Shown: piece after piece, positions 22,857 through 32,518 of the stretch | Layout: each line of letters begins with the position of its first letter | Position numbering within the stretch: position 1 is the stretch's first letter | From: Bacteroidales bacterium | GTDB taxonomy: Bacteria; Bacteroidota; Bacteroidia; Bacteroidales; Muribaculaceae | Length of the DNA: 47,560 bases | NCBI GenBank assembly: GCA_014800525.1 | Contig: JAAVFV010000039.1 | Location: 1 to 47,560 of the forward strand | Reading direction: 5' to 3' | Notes under the pieces: generated by a model | Database searches by the model: none | Seen by the model: only the letters and a program-made list of their open reading frames with translations | What the model was told of the DNA's origin: nothing | Made by a program: the position numbers and the translations under genes

Positions 22857-25800
22857 ATGAATCGATTCTTTCAGATATCTATAATTGCGCTGACAGTGCT
22901 TTCCGGCTCTGTCTCCGCATCTGTCACCTTCTCCTTCAAACCATCATCAGCACTTGCCTCCGGGAAATGGGTTAAGGTTTTTACCGGAGAATCCGGTATC
23001 TATGAGATTCCTTATTCCCGTCTGCGGGAAATGGGATTTTCCAATCCTTCGAAAGTAGGAGTATATGGTTCGGGAGCTGCCCCTAAATCTCTTTCCTTTA
23101 CCGATCGCAACGGCACTCCGCTCGTGACAGACGATCTCAATCCGGTTGCTGTATACCATCGGGATGACAAACTTATCTTCTACGTTCAGGGACCGACTGA
23201 TATTTCTTTCACCGGAACCTATTTTGATCGCAAGGATATAAATCTATATACTAAGCGCGGGGCCTATTTCCTTACCGATAAGGATTCCGAACCGCTCCGG
23301 ATGTCGACATTCACGCCCTCCAACGGGAGTAAGAAGGAATATAAAAGCGGTATGGATTACATTGTCCATGAACGCGATCTCTTTCACAATACCACCTCTA
23401 CCGGACAATTATACTGGGGTGAGAGTCTGATTGATACCACCCTTTACAGCTGGCCCGTGGAGATCCCTTACGTAGATCTGTCGCGTAAAGCCACAATGAT
23501 CTGTAAGATCTATGCCAGTCCGGCAAGTTCGGGAAATGTATCTTTCGGTGTGATGAACTCCGAGGGAAACTGCACTTACCGTATACAGCCCCCGGCAGAG
23601 AAGGTGTTCCGCACACAAAGTGTCACCACTGCCAATCCATCGTTACGCTCAAACCGGTCGATGGTTTTCGTGGAATGTGATAATCCTTCCGGCTCTTTTA
23701 TCAATATCGACTATTGGACTTTCTCCTATCCCAAACTCCTCCCTGATTTCACCAACCCCAATTCAGGAAATCAGGAACGCATATTCATCACTCCCCAGTC
23801 GCTCGAACAAGGTCTGTTGCCTTTCAATACTCCAAAGCAACTCATTTCTTTTGATGTCAGCAATCCCGAAAAACCTTATATTCTTGCTTCCGATCGTGAG
23901 GGAGACATTCTGAGTGCCTACTTCCAGCCTAAGACTTCCTGCAATCAGATTATCGTATGTGATCCTGATCGCGAGCAGATGACCATTTCGGGATACGAAC
24001 CCGTGGATAATACCGATATTCACTCGCTCGCGTCCGAGGGAGCCGATATGCTTATAGTCACTACCGACCGTTACCTCAATCATGCCCGTCGACTGGCCGA
24101 CCTCCACGACAGATACAATCAGACAAAGGCTGTGGTGGTGCGACTCAAGGATGTATATAATGAATTCTCCCAGGGAGTTCCGGATCCAATTGCTATTCGC
24201 GGAGTGGTAAAGGATTTTTATGATAATGGCTCTAGGAAGCTTAAGAATCTTCTCCTTTTCGGTCCAGTCTATGGAGATGTGCGGGCAATGGAAGCCGAAG
24301 GGAATGCCGAAGAAAATATGATCGCTTTCCAGGGAACATTGGTCACAATCGAGGGTGCCGCTCCCAATGTAATGGATATTTATGGATACACTTCCGATTA
24401 CATCAATACAGGGAGTCTGGCGGATAATACGATGGAAGTCGGAGTGGGAACCCTTCCTCTCTATTCGGAAGCCGATGCCGAACGTTGTATCCGCAAGACA
24501 GAGCGCTATCTCACCGACGACCGTAAGGCAATCTACGTCAACGAGCTCTTTTCCGTGGGAGGTACCGGAGAAGACCATACCCATGAATTGCAGGCTTCAA
24601 TGCTTGTGGATTCAATTCTCTACAAAACCGGAAACCTCCCCATGGAGTGTGTCACTCCCGTTCTGGCCATAGATGCCTTCGGTCTCAAAGAGGCACGCAG
24701 GAAGTTTATAGATAATCTTACACGCGGCTCTCTATTCACCTGGTATCACGGTCACGCAAGCTATTATCTCCTGAATCAGGAGCGTGGATTCTTCACTAAT
24801 GCTGATATTCCGCAGATGCGTAACGAGCATCTCGGATTCCTCTTTGTCGGGGGCTGCGATCTTTCCGGCACCGACTGGAAACGCCGGGGCCTTGGTGAAA
24901 ATTTCGTAACCGGAACTGACCATGGTATGGCCGGCATTATCATGTCGCCGCGAACTTCGTGGTCAGGACAAAACTTCAAGCTGGCCACTAATTTATGTCG
25001 CGCGCTCTTCAATCAACGTGGCACTTCCACGCGGAAACGTGTCGAGACGCCTACCATCGGAGAGGTCTACGCCGATACTAAGTCCCCTTCAAAAGAATCA
25101 AATGATCTCAATTATATCTATATCGGCGATCCGGGTCTGAAGATTCCCGTGCCTCTGGCGCGGATCTCCACCGGCCCTCTGAAATCGGCTGCCCCCGGGG
25201 CCCCGGTCAGTCTTAAGGGACAGATCACAGATCTTGACGGAAATCCGATTAAAGACTTCAATGGACAGATAATGGCTAAGATAATGGCCCCCGCCGTGAC
25301 TCTTACCTCAGCCGATTATCAAAGCGGAACCATCAATGAAAAGCCTTGGAAGGCAATGGAGATAAAATATGTCGACGACCGTCAGGGCATATTCGAAGGG
25401 ACAGTTAAAGACGGTGAATTCACCCTCGATGTGCTTCTTCCGGCTAATGCCGACACATGGAGCGGCCAGGAACTCCCGATTTATCTCAGCGCCTACGATC
25501 ATTCAATCTTCGCCGGAGCTGCCGACAAGACTTCCGTGTTTGTCCTTTCTCAGTCTGCATCTGATCAGCGCGACCGTACGGCTCCATCTCTGATGGTGAC
25601 ATACGATCCGGAGGCTATGGCTATCCGTGGATCTCTATCCGATAATCTGGGGTCGGCTCCGGGAGCGGTGGAAGCAACTATTGATTCCGACCGCCTGGCT
25701 GTAATTGATCTTTCGGGATCTGCCATCCGCGCCTCACGTCAGTTTATGGTTCCGGCCCACCACCTTAACCCGGGCTCTCATTCAGCCACATTGACTGCTG

Positions 25801-26138
25801 TCGACTGTGCCGGGAATCCTACTGAGATGAAGATAAACTTCACAGTTCCGGAATGGAAACCTGCAATCTCAATAGCATTGGAATCTGCAATAGTGAAAGA
25901 ATCTCTGGAATTTTCTCTTCCCGGCCTTCCGGCAGGTGAATTTGAGATTACCATCATGGATGAGGCCAACCATACCGTTGGGCGCCGGCTTATCGACCGA
26001 AACCACCTCTCATGGGATTGCCGCAATAGTGAGGGAAATCCCCTCTCGACCGGCCTATACCGGATGAGAGTGGCAGGAGCTCAGTCTTCCAATGCCCATC
26101 TCTGCTCGGCATGGAAATATTTTGCCGTGATAGAATAA
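22857..26138 (+). CDS. Second PorU-type C25 sortase
   Basis: A 1093-aa exported protein with a signal peptide of about 21 residues. It has the same layout as the PorU at 18615: an N-terminal domain (ASGKWVKVFTGESGIYEIPYSRLREMGF), a C25 peptidase domain with His633 (TWYHGHASYY) and Cys667 (LFVGGCDLSG) in matching spacing, and a C-terminal Ig/sorting-like domain ending LSTGLYRMRVAG. The sequences are clearly diverged outside the core. Which copy is the working sortase, or whether each serves other cargo, cannot be told from sequence. A strong terminator follows. Confidence 0.87.
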   Translation: MNRFFQISIIALTVLSGSVSASVTFSFKPSSALASGKWVKVFTGESGIYEIPYSRLREMGFSNPSKVGVYGSGAAPKSLSFTDRNGTPLVTDDLNPVAVYHRDDKLIFYVQGPTDISFTGTYFDRKDINLYTKRGAYFLTDKDSEPLRMSTFTPSNGSKKEYKSGMDYIVHERDLFHNTTSTGQLYWGESLIDTTLYSWPVEIPYVDLSRKATMICKIYASPASSGNVSFGVMNSEGNCTYRIQPPAEKVFRTQSVTTANPSLRSNRSMVFVECDNPSGSFINIDYWTFSYPKLLPDFTNPNSGNQERIFITPQSLEQGLLPFNTPKQLISFDVSNPEKPYILASDREGDILSAYFQPKTSCNQIIVCDPDREQMTISGYEPVDNTDIHSLASEGADMLIVTTDRYLNHARRLADLHDRYNQTKAVVVRLKDVYNEFSQGVPDPIAIRGVVKDFYDNGSRKLKNLLLFGPVYGDVRAMEAEGNAEENMIAFQGTLVTIEGAAPNVMDIYGYTSDYINTGSLADNTMEVGVGTLPLYSEADAERCIRKTERYLTDDRKAIYVNELFSVGGTGEDHTHELQASMLVDSILYKTGNLPMECVTPVLAIDAFGLKEARRKFIDNLTRGSLFTWYHGHASYYLLNQERGFFTNADIPQMRNEHLGFLFVGGCDLSGTDWKRRGLGENFVTGTDHGMAGIIMSPRTSWSGQNFKLATNLCRALFNQRGTSTRKRVETPTIGEVYADTKSPSKESNDLNYIYIGDPGLKIPVPLARISTGPLKSAAPGAPVSLKGQITDLDGNPIKDFNGQIMAKIMAPAVTLTSADYQSGTINEKPWKAMEIKYVDDRQGIFEGTVKDGEFTLDVLLPANADTWSGQELPIYLSAYDHSIFAGAADKTSVFVLSQSASDQRDRTAPSLMVTYDPEAMAIRGSLSDNLGSAPGAVEATIDSDRLAVIDLSGSAIRASRQFMVPAHHLNPGSHSATLTAVDCAGNPTEMKINFTVPEWKPAISIALESAIVKESLEFSLPGLPAGEFEITIMDEANHTVGRRLIDRNHLSWDCRNSEGNPLSTGLYRMRVAGAQSSNAHLCSAWKYFAVIE

Positions 26139-26240
26139 AGATCCATTACAAATTAAACTCTATTCCTTGAAATTATGAGATGGAGGTCCCTCATAGTCAC
26201 GGCAGATGCAATATTGAGGGTCGAAATAAGTTATTACAAT

Positions 26241-26270
26241 AGCGGGCGTCTTTCCGGCGCCCGCTTTTTC
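26241..26270 (+). terminator. Intrinsic terminator after the second PorU-type gene
   Basis: AGCGGGCG (26241-26248) pairs with CGCCCGCT (26258-26265) and is followed by TTTTT. It stands between porU2 and porV, so porV probably has its own promoter or depends on read-through. Confidence 0.88.
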
Positions 26271-26295
26271 AAATCTTAGACCTTAGCTACTCAAC

Positions 26296-27498
26296 ATGAA
26301 TCTACGATATCTCTTCACCCTATTTCTTGCCATATCTCTCGGTGCGACAATCGCTTACGCCGAGAATGATATTAAGGATAATGAGTTTAACCCCGTCAAT
26401 ACCGGTGTGACCACACTCTCCATTGCACCCGATGCCCGGGGAAGCTCGTTGGGTAACCTTGGTGCGGCCACTGATCCGGATATGAACTGCCAGTTCTGGA
26501 ATCCCTCCAAGTATGCTTTCGGATATTCCCAGGGTGGCCTTTCCCTTTCCTATACTCCCTGGCTCCGTAAGATTGTCAATGATATCTTCCTTGCTAATCT
26601 CGCCGGATACTGGAAACCGGGTAGTGGCGATAATCAGGCTATAAGTGCCTCTCTCCGTTATTTCTCTCTCGGTGAGGTCACAGTCGGTGGGGATGCCATG
26701 ACCATCAATCCTTATGAGTTTGCCTTCGACCTCGGGTATTCCCGTAAGTTGTCAGAGAAATTCTCTATGGGTGTGGTGTTACGATATATTCTTTCAGATC
26801 TGTCTTATACCGATGCCACTTCCGGCGAAAGCAACACTGCGGCTTCGGCCTTCTCTGTCGACCTTTCCGGATATTATGTCACATATCCGATGGTCGGCCG
26901 TAACGAGTGTCAGTTCTCCTGGGGCTTTGACATTTCGAATATCGGTACGAAGGTAAGCTATGACCATGGGGCCAACAATGCTTTTCTCCCGACCAATCTC
27001 CGTTTGGGCGCCAATTTCATGTTCCCGCTTGCGGATTACAATACACTCTCTTTCGGCCTCGATCTGAATAAACTCCTCGTACCGACCAAACCACGTCCGA
27101 AAGATTATGAAATGGAGACTGCCGAGGGTCAGCAAGAGTATCAGGAAGCTTTGGATAAATGGCAGAATATGTCGCCCATCACCGGTATCTTCAAGAGTTT
27201 CTCCGATGCTCCCGGCGGGGTCGGAGAGGAACTGAAGGAAATCGGAGTCTCATTAGGTGCAGAATATGCCTACAATCAGCAGTTCTTCGCCCGGTTGGGA
27301 TACAATTACGAACATCCAAGCAAAGGTGGTCGCTCGTATTTCGCTTTCGGTGCGGGATTCTCGCTTAATGTGGTTCAGCTTGATGCCTCCTATATGATGG
27401 CCACGGCTCAGAGCAGTCCCCTCGATCAGACTCTGCGCTTCACTCTCACATTCGATATGGATGGTCTGCGCGACCTCATCGGCAAGCGTCGTCGCTAA
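26296..27498 (+). CDS. porV: Type IX secretion outer-membrane protein PorV
   Basis: A 400-aa outer-membrane beta-barrel of the FadL-like PorV/LptO family. It carries cargo from the translocon to the PorU attachment complex. It has a signal peptide of about 22 residues and then the family N-terminal motif NPVNTGVTTLSIAPDARGSS, with GAATDPDMNCQFWNPSKYAF. It ends in barrel strands (LRFTLTFDMDGLRDLIGKRRR). Its place after the porU genes and before ispF matches the order I recall for PG0026-PG0027-PG0028 of P. gingivalis. Confidence 0.93.
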   Translation: MNLRYLFTLFLAISLGATIAYAENDIKDNEFNPVNTGVTTLSIAPDARGSSLGNLGAATDPDMNCQFWNPSKYAFGYSQGGLSLSYTPWLRKIVNDIFLANLAGYWKPGSGDNQAISASLRYFSLGEVTVGGDAMTINPYEFAFDLGYSRKLSEKFSMGVVLRYILSDLSYTDATSGESNTAASAFSVDLSGYYVTYPMVGRNECQFSWGFDISNIGTKVSYDHGANNAFLPTNLRLGANFMFPLADYNTLSFGLDLNKLLVPTKPRPKDYEMETAEGQQEYQEALDKWQNMSPITGIFKSFSDAPGGVGEELKEIGVSLGAEYAYNQQFFARLGYNYEHPSKGGRSYFAFGAGFSLNVVQLDASYMMATAQSSPLDQTLRFTLTFDMDGLRDLIGKRRR

Positions 27499-27553
27499 TT
27501 TCCCCTGCCGGACGATTTTTTTGAATAATTCATTAATAACCAATTAGAGTCTT

Positions 27554-28030
27554 ATGTTCCGAATCGGTCAGGGATATGATGTCCATCGTCTTGTTGAGAA
27601 CCGCGCACTGTTCCTCTGCGGAGTCGAAGTGCCGCATGAGTTAGGTTTGTTGGGCCATAGCGATGCCGATGTGGCGATTCACGCTCTATGCGATGCTCTC
27701 CTCGGTGCGCTCGCTTTAGGCGACATAGGGAAGCATTTCCCCGATAGCGACCCGAAATATAAGGGAATCGACAGTAAGATACTCCTCCGTGAAACAATGG
27801 CTCTGATCCGTCGTCGCGGTTATACGATCAATAACTGCGATATCACCATCTGCGCCGAACGCCCCAAACTCGCTCCCCACATTGAGACCATGCGTCGCAC
27901 TCTTGCCGAGACCATGGGCTGCGATATGACTCTTGTTTCCGTAAAGGCCACCACAACGGAACGCCTCGGATTCACCGGCCGTCAGGAGGGAATCTCCGCC
28001 TATGCCGTGGTGCTCTTACGCAAGGCCTGA
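27554..28030 (+). CDS. ispF: 2-C-methyl-D-erythritol 2,4-cyclodiphosphate synthase
   Basis: MEP-pathway isoprenoid enzyme of 158 aa, normal length. The zinc-site motif GYDVHR has Asp8 and His10, and [20 protein letters not shown] holds the third ligand. The C-terminal signature [18 protein letters not shown] is present. It is unrelated to secretion, but its linkage to porV is seen in related species. Confidence 0.96.
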   Translation: MFRIGQGYDVHRLVENRALFLCGVEVPHELGLLGHSDADVAIHALCDALLGALALGDIGKHFPDSDPKYKGIDSKILLRETMALIRRRGYTINNCDITICAERPKLAPHIETMRRTLAETMGCDMTLVSVKATTTERLGFTGRQEGISAYAVVLLRKA

Positions 28031-28107
28031 GAAAGCGTACATCCATAGCGTTCTTTCGAGGATATCTGGATCCGGTAACGATCCAACACTATTATAAACT
28101 TCTTAAG

Positions 28108-28659
28108 ATGACCGATCTCGTCTATCATCTTTTTGTAATCCTCTTCTTAGTCTGGGGAGCATGGTCCGGTTATCGGAAAGGTTTCTCTCAGATGGTGCCG
28201 TCTTGCATAGGGTTAGCAGTCGGTGCGCTCTGCTCATATGTTTTTCGTTTTCCGGTGGAAGATTGGATCACATCTGAATTTCCCGACCTTGCCCGAGGAT
28301 CCTGCGGCGAATTTGTGGTCAGCACTCTTGCCTGCTCCTCCATTTTCTTAATTTCTTATACGGCCTTTTTTCTTATCACATATCCTTTGGCCCTCATCTT
28401 CCGGAATATAGAGACCGGCCTTTTTGATTCCGTCGCCGGAGCCATATTCGGTCTCTTGAAATATGGTGTTTTCATATCACTGTTCTTCAACCTCTTTGTC
28501 TGTCTCTTCCCCTATTGCCGGCTCACTGAATACGCCCGCCATGATGATGGCGACATTGTCCATGAAATCATGCTCCTTTCTCCATGGATAATGGGAAGTG
28601 TGAATATCGATGGGCTTCAGCATGCCCTTCAGCTTGAAGAAGCCGGCCATATAAGCTGA
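28108..28659 (+). CDS. CvpA-family membrane protein
   Basis: A 183-aa protein with four hydrophobic segments (about 5-22, 28-46, 70-95, 115-138). The N-terminal LFLVWGAWSGYRKGFSQMV is typical of CvpA-like proteins of Bacteroidetes. In related genomes, as I recall, such a gene often precedes the suf operon. The molecular function is not known. Confidence 0.75.
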   Translation: MTDLVYHLFVILFLVWGAWSGYRKGFSQMVPSCIGLAVGALCSYVFRFPVEDWITSEFPDLARGSCGEFVVSTLACSSIFLISYTAFFLITYPLALIFRNIETGLFDSVAGAIFGLLKYGVFISLFFNLFVCLFPYCRLTEYARHDDGDIVHEIMLLSPWIMGSVNIDGLQHALQLEEAGHIS

Positions 28660-28785
28660 TGATGTCGTCTAACTATCAGGGGCCGAATTTGTTGTATAGA
28701 TAGCAGCAATCCCAATTCATCACACTGATTTTTATCAGCTACATTTGCGGGGGGTTTTATCTCTGCGGAATTATCATTAATTTTG
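28660..28785. promoter_or_regulatory. Spacer with exact -7 element beside element A2
   Basis: TAATTTTG (28778-28785) matches TAnnTTTG exactly and ends one base before the left end of A2, so a transcript from it would begin within the element's first bases and run to sufC. The -33 position has only a TTTT. No gene is seen here. Confidence 0.4.
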
Positions 28786-28979
28786 TAAGTAGTTACTAAA
28801 AATTAATGAACCAATAAAACGCAGTTATTTTGGTGCAGATTTTGCCGCAGAAGGAAGGAGCATACTTTCGTATGCGACTGACTGATAAGGTAAAAGATGC
28901 CCAAAAGAACAAGTTTTATGGTTCAAGATATTCCTACTACTTGGGAAACATATATCGTTTAATTTTCAGTAACTACTTA
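28786..28979 (+). repeat. Family A element A2 (194 bp, full length)
   Basis: The ends are TAAGTAGTTACTAAAAATTA and, as reverse complement of the right end, TAAGTAGTTACTGAAAATTA. The same internal plan as A1 is kept with changed but paired bases: TGAACC/GGTTCA, TTTTGG/CCAAAA, TTTTGCC/GGTAAAA (one G-U). The central hairpin GCATAC-TTTC-GTATGC (28860-28875) stands on GAAGGA (28854-28859) / GACTGA (28876-28881). Compared with A1, the top stem pair G-C has become C-G. It lies between the CvpA-like gene and sufC, where sufB would be expected. Confidence 0.85.
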
Positions 28980-29006
28980 ATAAGTAAGAAGTTTTCTTGC
29001 TTATTA
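28978..29006. repeat. 12-bp inverted repeat at the edge of A2
   Basis: TAATAAGTAAGA (28978-28989) and TCTTGCTTATTA (28995-29006) pair with one mismatch around a 5-nt loop. It overlaps the last bases of A2. Downstream to 29085 no sufB remnant is recognisable. Confidence 0.6.
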
Positions 29007-29085
29007 GCAATTTTGCAATATAACCCGAGCGGGAGCCGCATCCCAACCGATATGATCCCTCCTGCAGCAAAATATACAGACGATA

Positions 29086-29871
29086 ATGCTTAAAATCAAG
29101 GATCTTCACGCCGAAATTAATGGCAAGGAAATATTAAAAGGAATCAATCTCGAGGTTAATCCCGGAGAAGTACACGCTATCATGGGCCCTAATGGTTCGG
29201 GAAAGTCGACACTCTCAATGGTGCTGGCCGGAAATCCCGCTTATACCCCCACCGGTGGCGAAGTGGAATTTGTCGGTAAAGATCTTCTGGCCATGACTCC
29301 TGAAGTGAGAAGCCATGAAGGCCTGTTCTTAGGATTCCAGTATCCGGTTGAGATTCCCGGGGTCTCGATGGTGAATTTCATGCGTGCCGCTGTCAATGCC
29401 AAACGCGAATATTTCAATGAGCCACCGATGTCGGCCACTGAATTCCTGAAAATGATGCGCGAGAAACGCGCTGTGGTAGAGCTGGATAATAAACTCGCCT
29501 CCAGGTCTGTAAACGAAGGTTTCTCCGGTGGTGAGAAGAAGCGTAATGAGATCTTCCAGATGGCTGTGCTCGAACCCAAGCTTTCCATTCTCGATGAGAC
29601 CGATTCCGGCCTCGATATCGATGCCCTCCGCGTTGTGGCCGAAGGTGTCAATAAACTCAAGACAGAGAATAACGCCACAATCGTCATCACCCATTATCAA
29701 CGTCTGCTCGATTATATAAAACCCGATTTCGTGCATATCCTCTATAAGGGCCGCATCGTGCGTACAGGAGGGCCCGAACTCGCTCTCGAACTTGAGGAGC
29801 GTGGTTACGACTGGATCAAAGAAGAGGAAGACCGTAAAATGGCTGATAACGAGAAAGGAGAAGCGAAATGA
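29086..29871 (+). CDS. sufC: Fe-S assembly ATPase SufC
   Basis: A 261-aa ABC-type ATPase of the SufBCD scaffold for iron-sulfur cluster assembly, cytosolic. Walker [10 protein letters not shown] is at about residues 34-42. The SufC-specific signature [10 protein letters not shown] is present, as is the Walker B/D-loop region [12 protein letters not shown]. The C-terminal tail is acidic/lysine-rich. It overlaps sufD by 4 nt. The gene for its partner SufB, normally just upstream, is absent from this window. Confidence 0.95.
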   Translation: MLKIKDLHAEINGKEILKGINLEVNPGEVHAIMGPNGSGKSTLSMVLAGNPAYTPTGGEVEFVGKDLLAMTPEVRSHEGLFLGFQYPVEIPGVSMVNFMRAAVNAKREYFNEPPMSATEFLKMMREKRAVVELDNKLASRSVNEGFSGGEKKRNEIFQMAVLEPKLSILDETDSGLDIDALRVVAEGVNKLKTENNATIVITHYQRLLDYIKPDFVHILYKGRIVRTGGPELALELEERGYDWIKEEEDRKMADNEKGEAK

Positions 29872-31217
29872 ATGCACTCACCCAATATCTCGATCTCTAT
29901 AGGGAACATGCCGGGCTGATTGATTCCAATTCCGCTCCGGCAATGAATGCCCTGCGCCCGGAGGCTGCGGCGATACTTAAGGATACCACACTCCCTAAGG
30001 CCGATTATGGTATCTACCAGAACTGTGATCTCTCCGCTATGCTCGCTCCCGATTACGGCCTCAACATTGCCCGTATCGATATCGATGTGAATCCCGCTGC
30101 CACATTCCATTGCGATGTTCCCAAACTGGGCGGTGAGCCTTTTGTGGTGACCAATGATATTGTCAACCCCTCATCCCCGGCCCACCTGCCCGAAGGAGTT
30201 TATGCCGGAAGTATGCGCGAATTTGCTCAGAAGAATCCGGACCTCTTCGCTTCATTCTATGGCAAAGCGGCTGCTATGGATAATCCTATTGTGGCTCTCG
30301 ACACTATGCTTGTTCAGGATGGATTTCTCCTTTATATTCCAAAAGGCTTGAAGATTGAGAAGCCTCTGCAGCTTGTCAATATCCTTCAGAATGGTGCTCC
30401 TCTCATGGCTGTACGCCGACTGCTTATCATCCTTGAGGAGGAAGCTGAGGCAAAGCTCCTGGTCTGCGACCATACTCAGAATCCGCAGGTAGATTTCCTC
30501 GCACTCGAAACAGTCGAGATTTTCGCTGACCGCAATTCGAGGTTTGATTATTATGCCCTTGAGGAATCATCTGCCCTCACCCATCGCATATCGGCCCTCT
30601 ACTGTGATCAGAAACAGGGTAGTAAGGTAGTGATCAACAGCATGACCCTCTATAACGGCACGACCCGTAACGAGTATTTCTGTCGCCTGCAGGAGCCGGA
30701 CGCTGAGCTCCATCTCTTAGGTCTTGGTATTGAGGATGAGAAACGCAGGGTATCTTCCTATTCCCGCATCAGTCATGATGCTCCGCATTGTAAATCAGAC
30801 GAGCTCTTCCGTTTCACAGCCGATGATGAGGCGCGCGCAGCCTTCATTGGCCGTATATTCGTGGCTCCGGGAGCTGTCGGAACAGAGGCTTATCAGTCTA
30901 ACCGGAATCTTCTTGGCTCCGACACTGCCCGAATCGAAAGTATGCCCGAACTGGAAATCTACAACGATGATGTGAAATGCTCGCATGGTTCGGCTGTCGG
31001 TCAGCTTGATCCTCTGCAGTTGTTCTATATGCGTACCCGTGGCATCAGCGAAGATACAGCCCGTCTGCTCCTCAAGCAGGCTTTTATGGCAGATATCATT
31101 GATGGAATAGCTGTCGAGACGCTGCGTGACCGTCTGCATATCCTGGTGGAACGTCGCTTCTCAGGGGCTTCTTCGGCTTGTGCCTCATGCGCCGGATGTA
31201 ATAGCCACAAAGAATAA
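29868..31217 (+). CDS. sufD: Fe-S cluster assembly protein SufD
   Basis: A 449-aa SufB/SufD-family beta-helix protein, partner of SufC. Family segments include [48 protein letters not shown] and the C-terminal [27 protein letters not shown]. The last few residues ([12 protein letters not shown]) are Cys-rich. Since only one SufB/D-type gene is present, I checked which it is: the length and the [10 protein letters not shown] context fit SufD better than the longer SufB. Confidence 0.92.
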   Translation: MNALTQYLDLYREHAGLIDSNSAPAMNALRPEAAAILKDTTLPKADYGIYQNCDLSAMLAPDYGLNIARIDIDVNPAATFHCDVPKLGGEPFVVTNDIVNPSSPAHLPEGVYAGSMREFAQKNPDLFASFYGKAAAMDNPIVALDTMLVQDGFLLYIPKGLKIEKPLQLVNILQNGAPLMAVRRLLIILEEEAEAKLLVCDHTQNPQVDFLALETVEIFADRNSRFDYYALEESSALTHRISALYCDQKQGSKVVINSMTLYNGTTRNEYFCRLQEPDAELHLLGLGIEDEKRRVSSYSRISHDAPHCKSDELFRFTADDEARAAFIGRIFVAPGAVGTEAYQSNRNLLGSDTARIESMPELEIYNDDVKCSHGSAVGQLDPLQLFYMRTRGISEDTARLLLKQAFMADIIDGIAVETLRDRLHILVERRFSGASSACASCAGCNSHKE

Positions 31218-31221
31218 TCGA

Positions 31222-32439
31222 ATGAGTTACGATATAGATAATATTAGAGACGAGTTTCCGATCCTTCAGCGTAAGGTGGGCGATCGGCAGCTCGTCTATC
31301 TTGATAATACAGCCACTTCTCAAACCCCTCACAGAGTGGTGGAAGAGGTTGTGGCCGGTTATGAACATACCAAAGCCAATGTCCATCGCGGCGTCCACAC
31401 CATTTCTCAGGAAGCCACCGACCTTATGGAGCATACACGTCGCAGAGTGCAGGGTTGGATAAATGCGCGTAGCTTTGAGGAAATTATCTTTACCCGGGGC
31501 ACCACCGAATCAATTAATCTTGTTGCGTCCTCTTTCGGTCAGAGGTTCCGGGAGGGTGATGAGGTGATTCTTACGGTAATGGAGCATCATGCCAACATTG
31601 TTCCCTGGCAGCTGTTGCGCCAACGCACCGGAATTGTGCTGAAGGTGGTCGGTATAAACGACCGTGGTGAACTGGATCTCGACCAATACCGCTCCCTATT
31701 CTCCCCTCGCACGGTAATGGCCTCTTTCACCCATATCAGCAATGTGCTCGGCACAGTGAATCCTGTCAAGGAGATGACCGCCTTTGCTCATTCACGAGGC
31801 GTACCGGTGCTGGTGGATGGAGCACAGGCTATTCCCCATCTCCGCCCCGATATGCAGGATATCGATTGCGATTTCTACGTTTTTTCTTCGCATAAGATGT
31901 ACGGCCCGACCGGAGTCGGAGTTCTTTACGGCCGCAAGGAATTGCTCGAATCAATGCCTCCCTATCAGGGGGGCGGCGAGATGATAAAGCATGTCTCATT
32001 CGAACATACCACCTTCGCCGACCTTCCATTTAAGTTTGAGGCCGGAACGCCCGACTATGTCGGCCTAAGGGCTTATGCCGGGGCTTTCGACTTCATTGAG
32101 AGAGTGGGGATAGAGTCCATCCATGAGCATGAGAAAGCTCTGCTGGATTACACCACTCCCCGTCTTCTTGAAATTCCGGGATTAAAGATCTATGGCTCTC
32201 AACCCCAAAAGGCTGCAGTGATCTCCTTTAATATCGGCGACGCCCATAACTATGATGTCGGCTTCCTGCTCGATAAATTGGGTGTAGCCGTCCGCACGGG
32301 TCATCATTGCGCTCAGCCCCTTATGGAACGCCTTGGCATTCCCGGAACAGTACGGGCTTCCTTTGCAGCTTATAACACCTTTGAGGAGGCTGATGCGCTT
32401 ATAGCCGCAATCAAACGGGTGGTCCCGATGTTGATGTAG
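31222..32439 (+). CDS. sufS: Cysteine desulfurase SufS
   Basis: A PLP enzyme of 405 aa that supplies sulfur to the Suf scaffold. The PLP lysine is in FSSHKMYGPTG and the active-site cysteine in RTGHHCAQPLM. The N-terminal IRDEFPILQRKV and TATSQTP are typical of the SufS/CsdA group. I choose the ATG at 31222, 4 nt after the sufD stop; the open frame to 31126 overlaps sufD and is not part of the protein. A terminator follows. Confidence 0.94.
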   Translation: MSYDIDNIRDEFPILQRKVGDRQLVYLDNTATSQTPHRVVEEVVAGYEHTKANVHRGVHTISQEATDLMEHTRRRVQGWINARSFEEIIFTRGTTESINLVASSFGQRFREGDEVILTVMEHHANIVPWQLLRQRTGIVLKVVGINDRGELDLDQYRSLFSPRTVMASFTHISNVLGTVNPVKEMTAFAHSRGVPVLVDGAQAIPHLRPDMQDIDCDFYVFSSHKMYGPTGVGVLYGRKELLESMPPYQGGGEMIKHVSFEHTTFADLPFKFEAGTPDYVGLRAYAGAFDFIERVGIESIHEHEKALLDYTTPRLLEIPGLKIYGSQPQKAAVISFNIGDAHNYDVGFLLDKLGVAVRTGHHCAQPLMERLGIPGTVRASFAAYNTFEEADALIAAIKRVVPMLM

Positions 32440-32466
32440 TATAGAAGAATAGTCAGAACATACAAA

Positions 32467-32505
32467 GAGCGGATGAACCCCGATTGAGGATCATCCGCCC
32501 TTTTC
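32467..32505 (+). terminator. Intrinsic terminator after sufS
   Basis: GCGGATGA (32469-32476) pairs with TCATCCGC (32491-32498), followed by CCTTTTCATTTT. It lies between convergent genes and may also serve the lipoprotein gene from the other side. Confidence 0.75.
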
Positions 32506-32518
32506 ATTTTAATTTTGA

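Noticed and set aside
28830..29093. 87-codon open frame running through element A2 into sufC
   Set aside because: It starts inside the inverted-repeat element and follows its hairpin sequence. It does not match the SufB C-terminus, so it is neither a gene nor a sufB relic.
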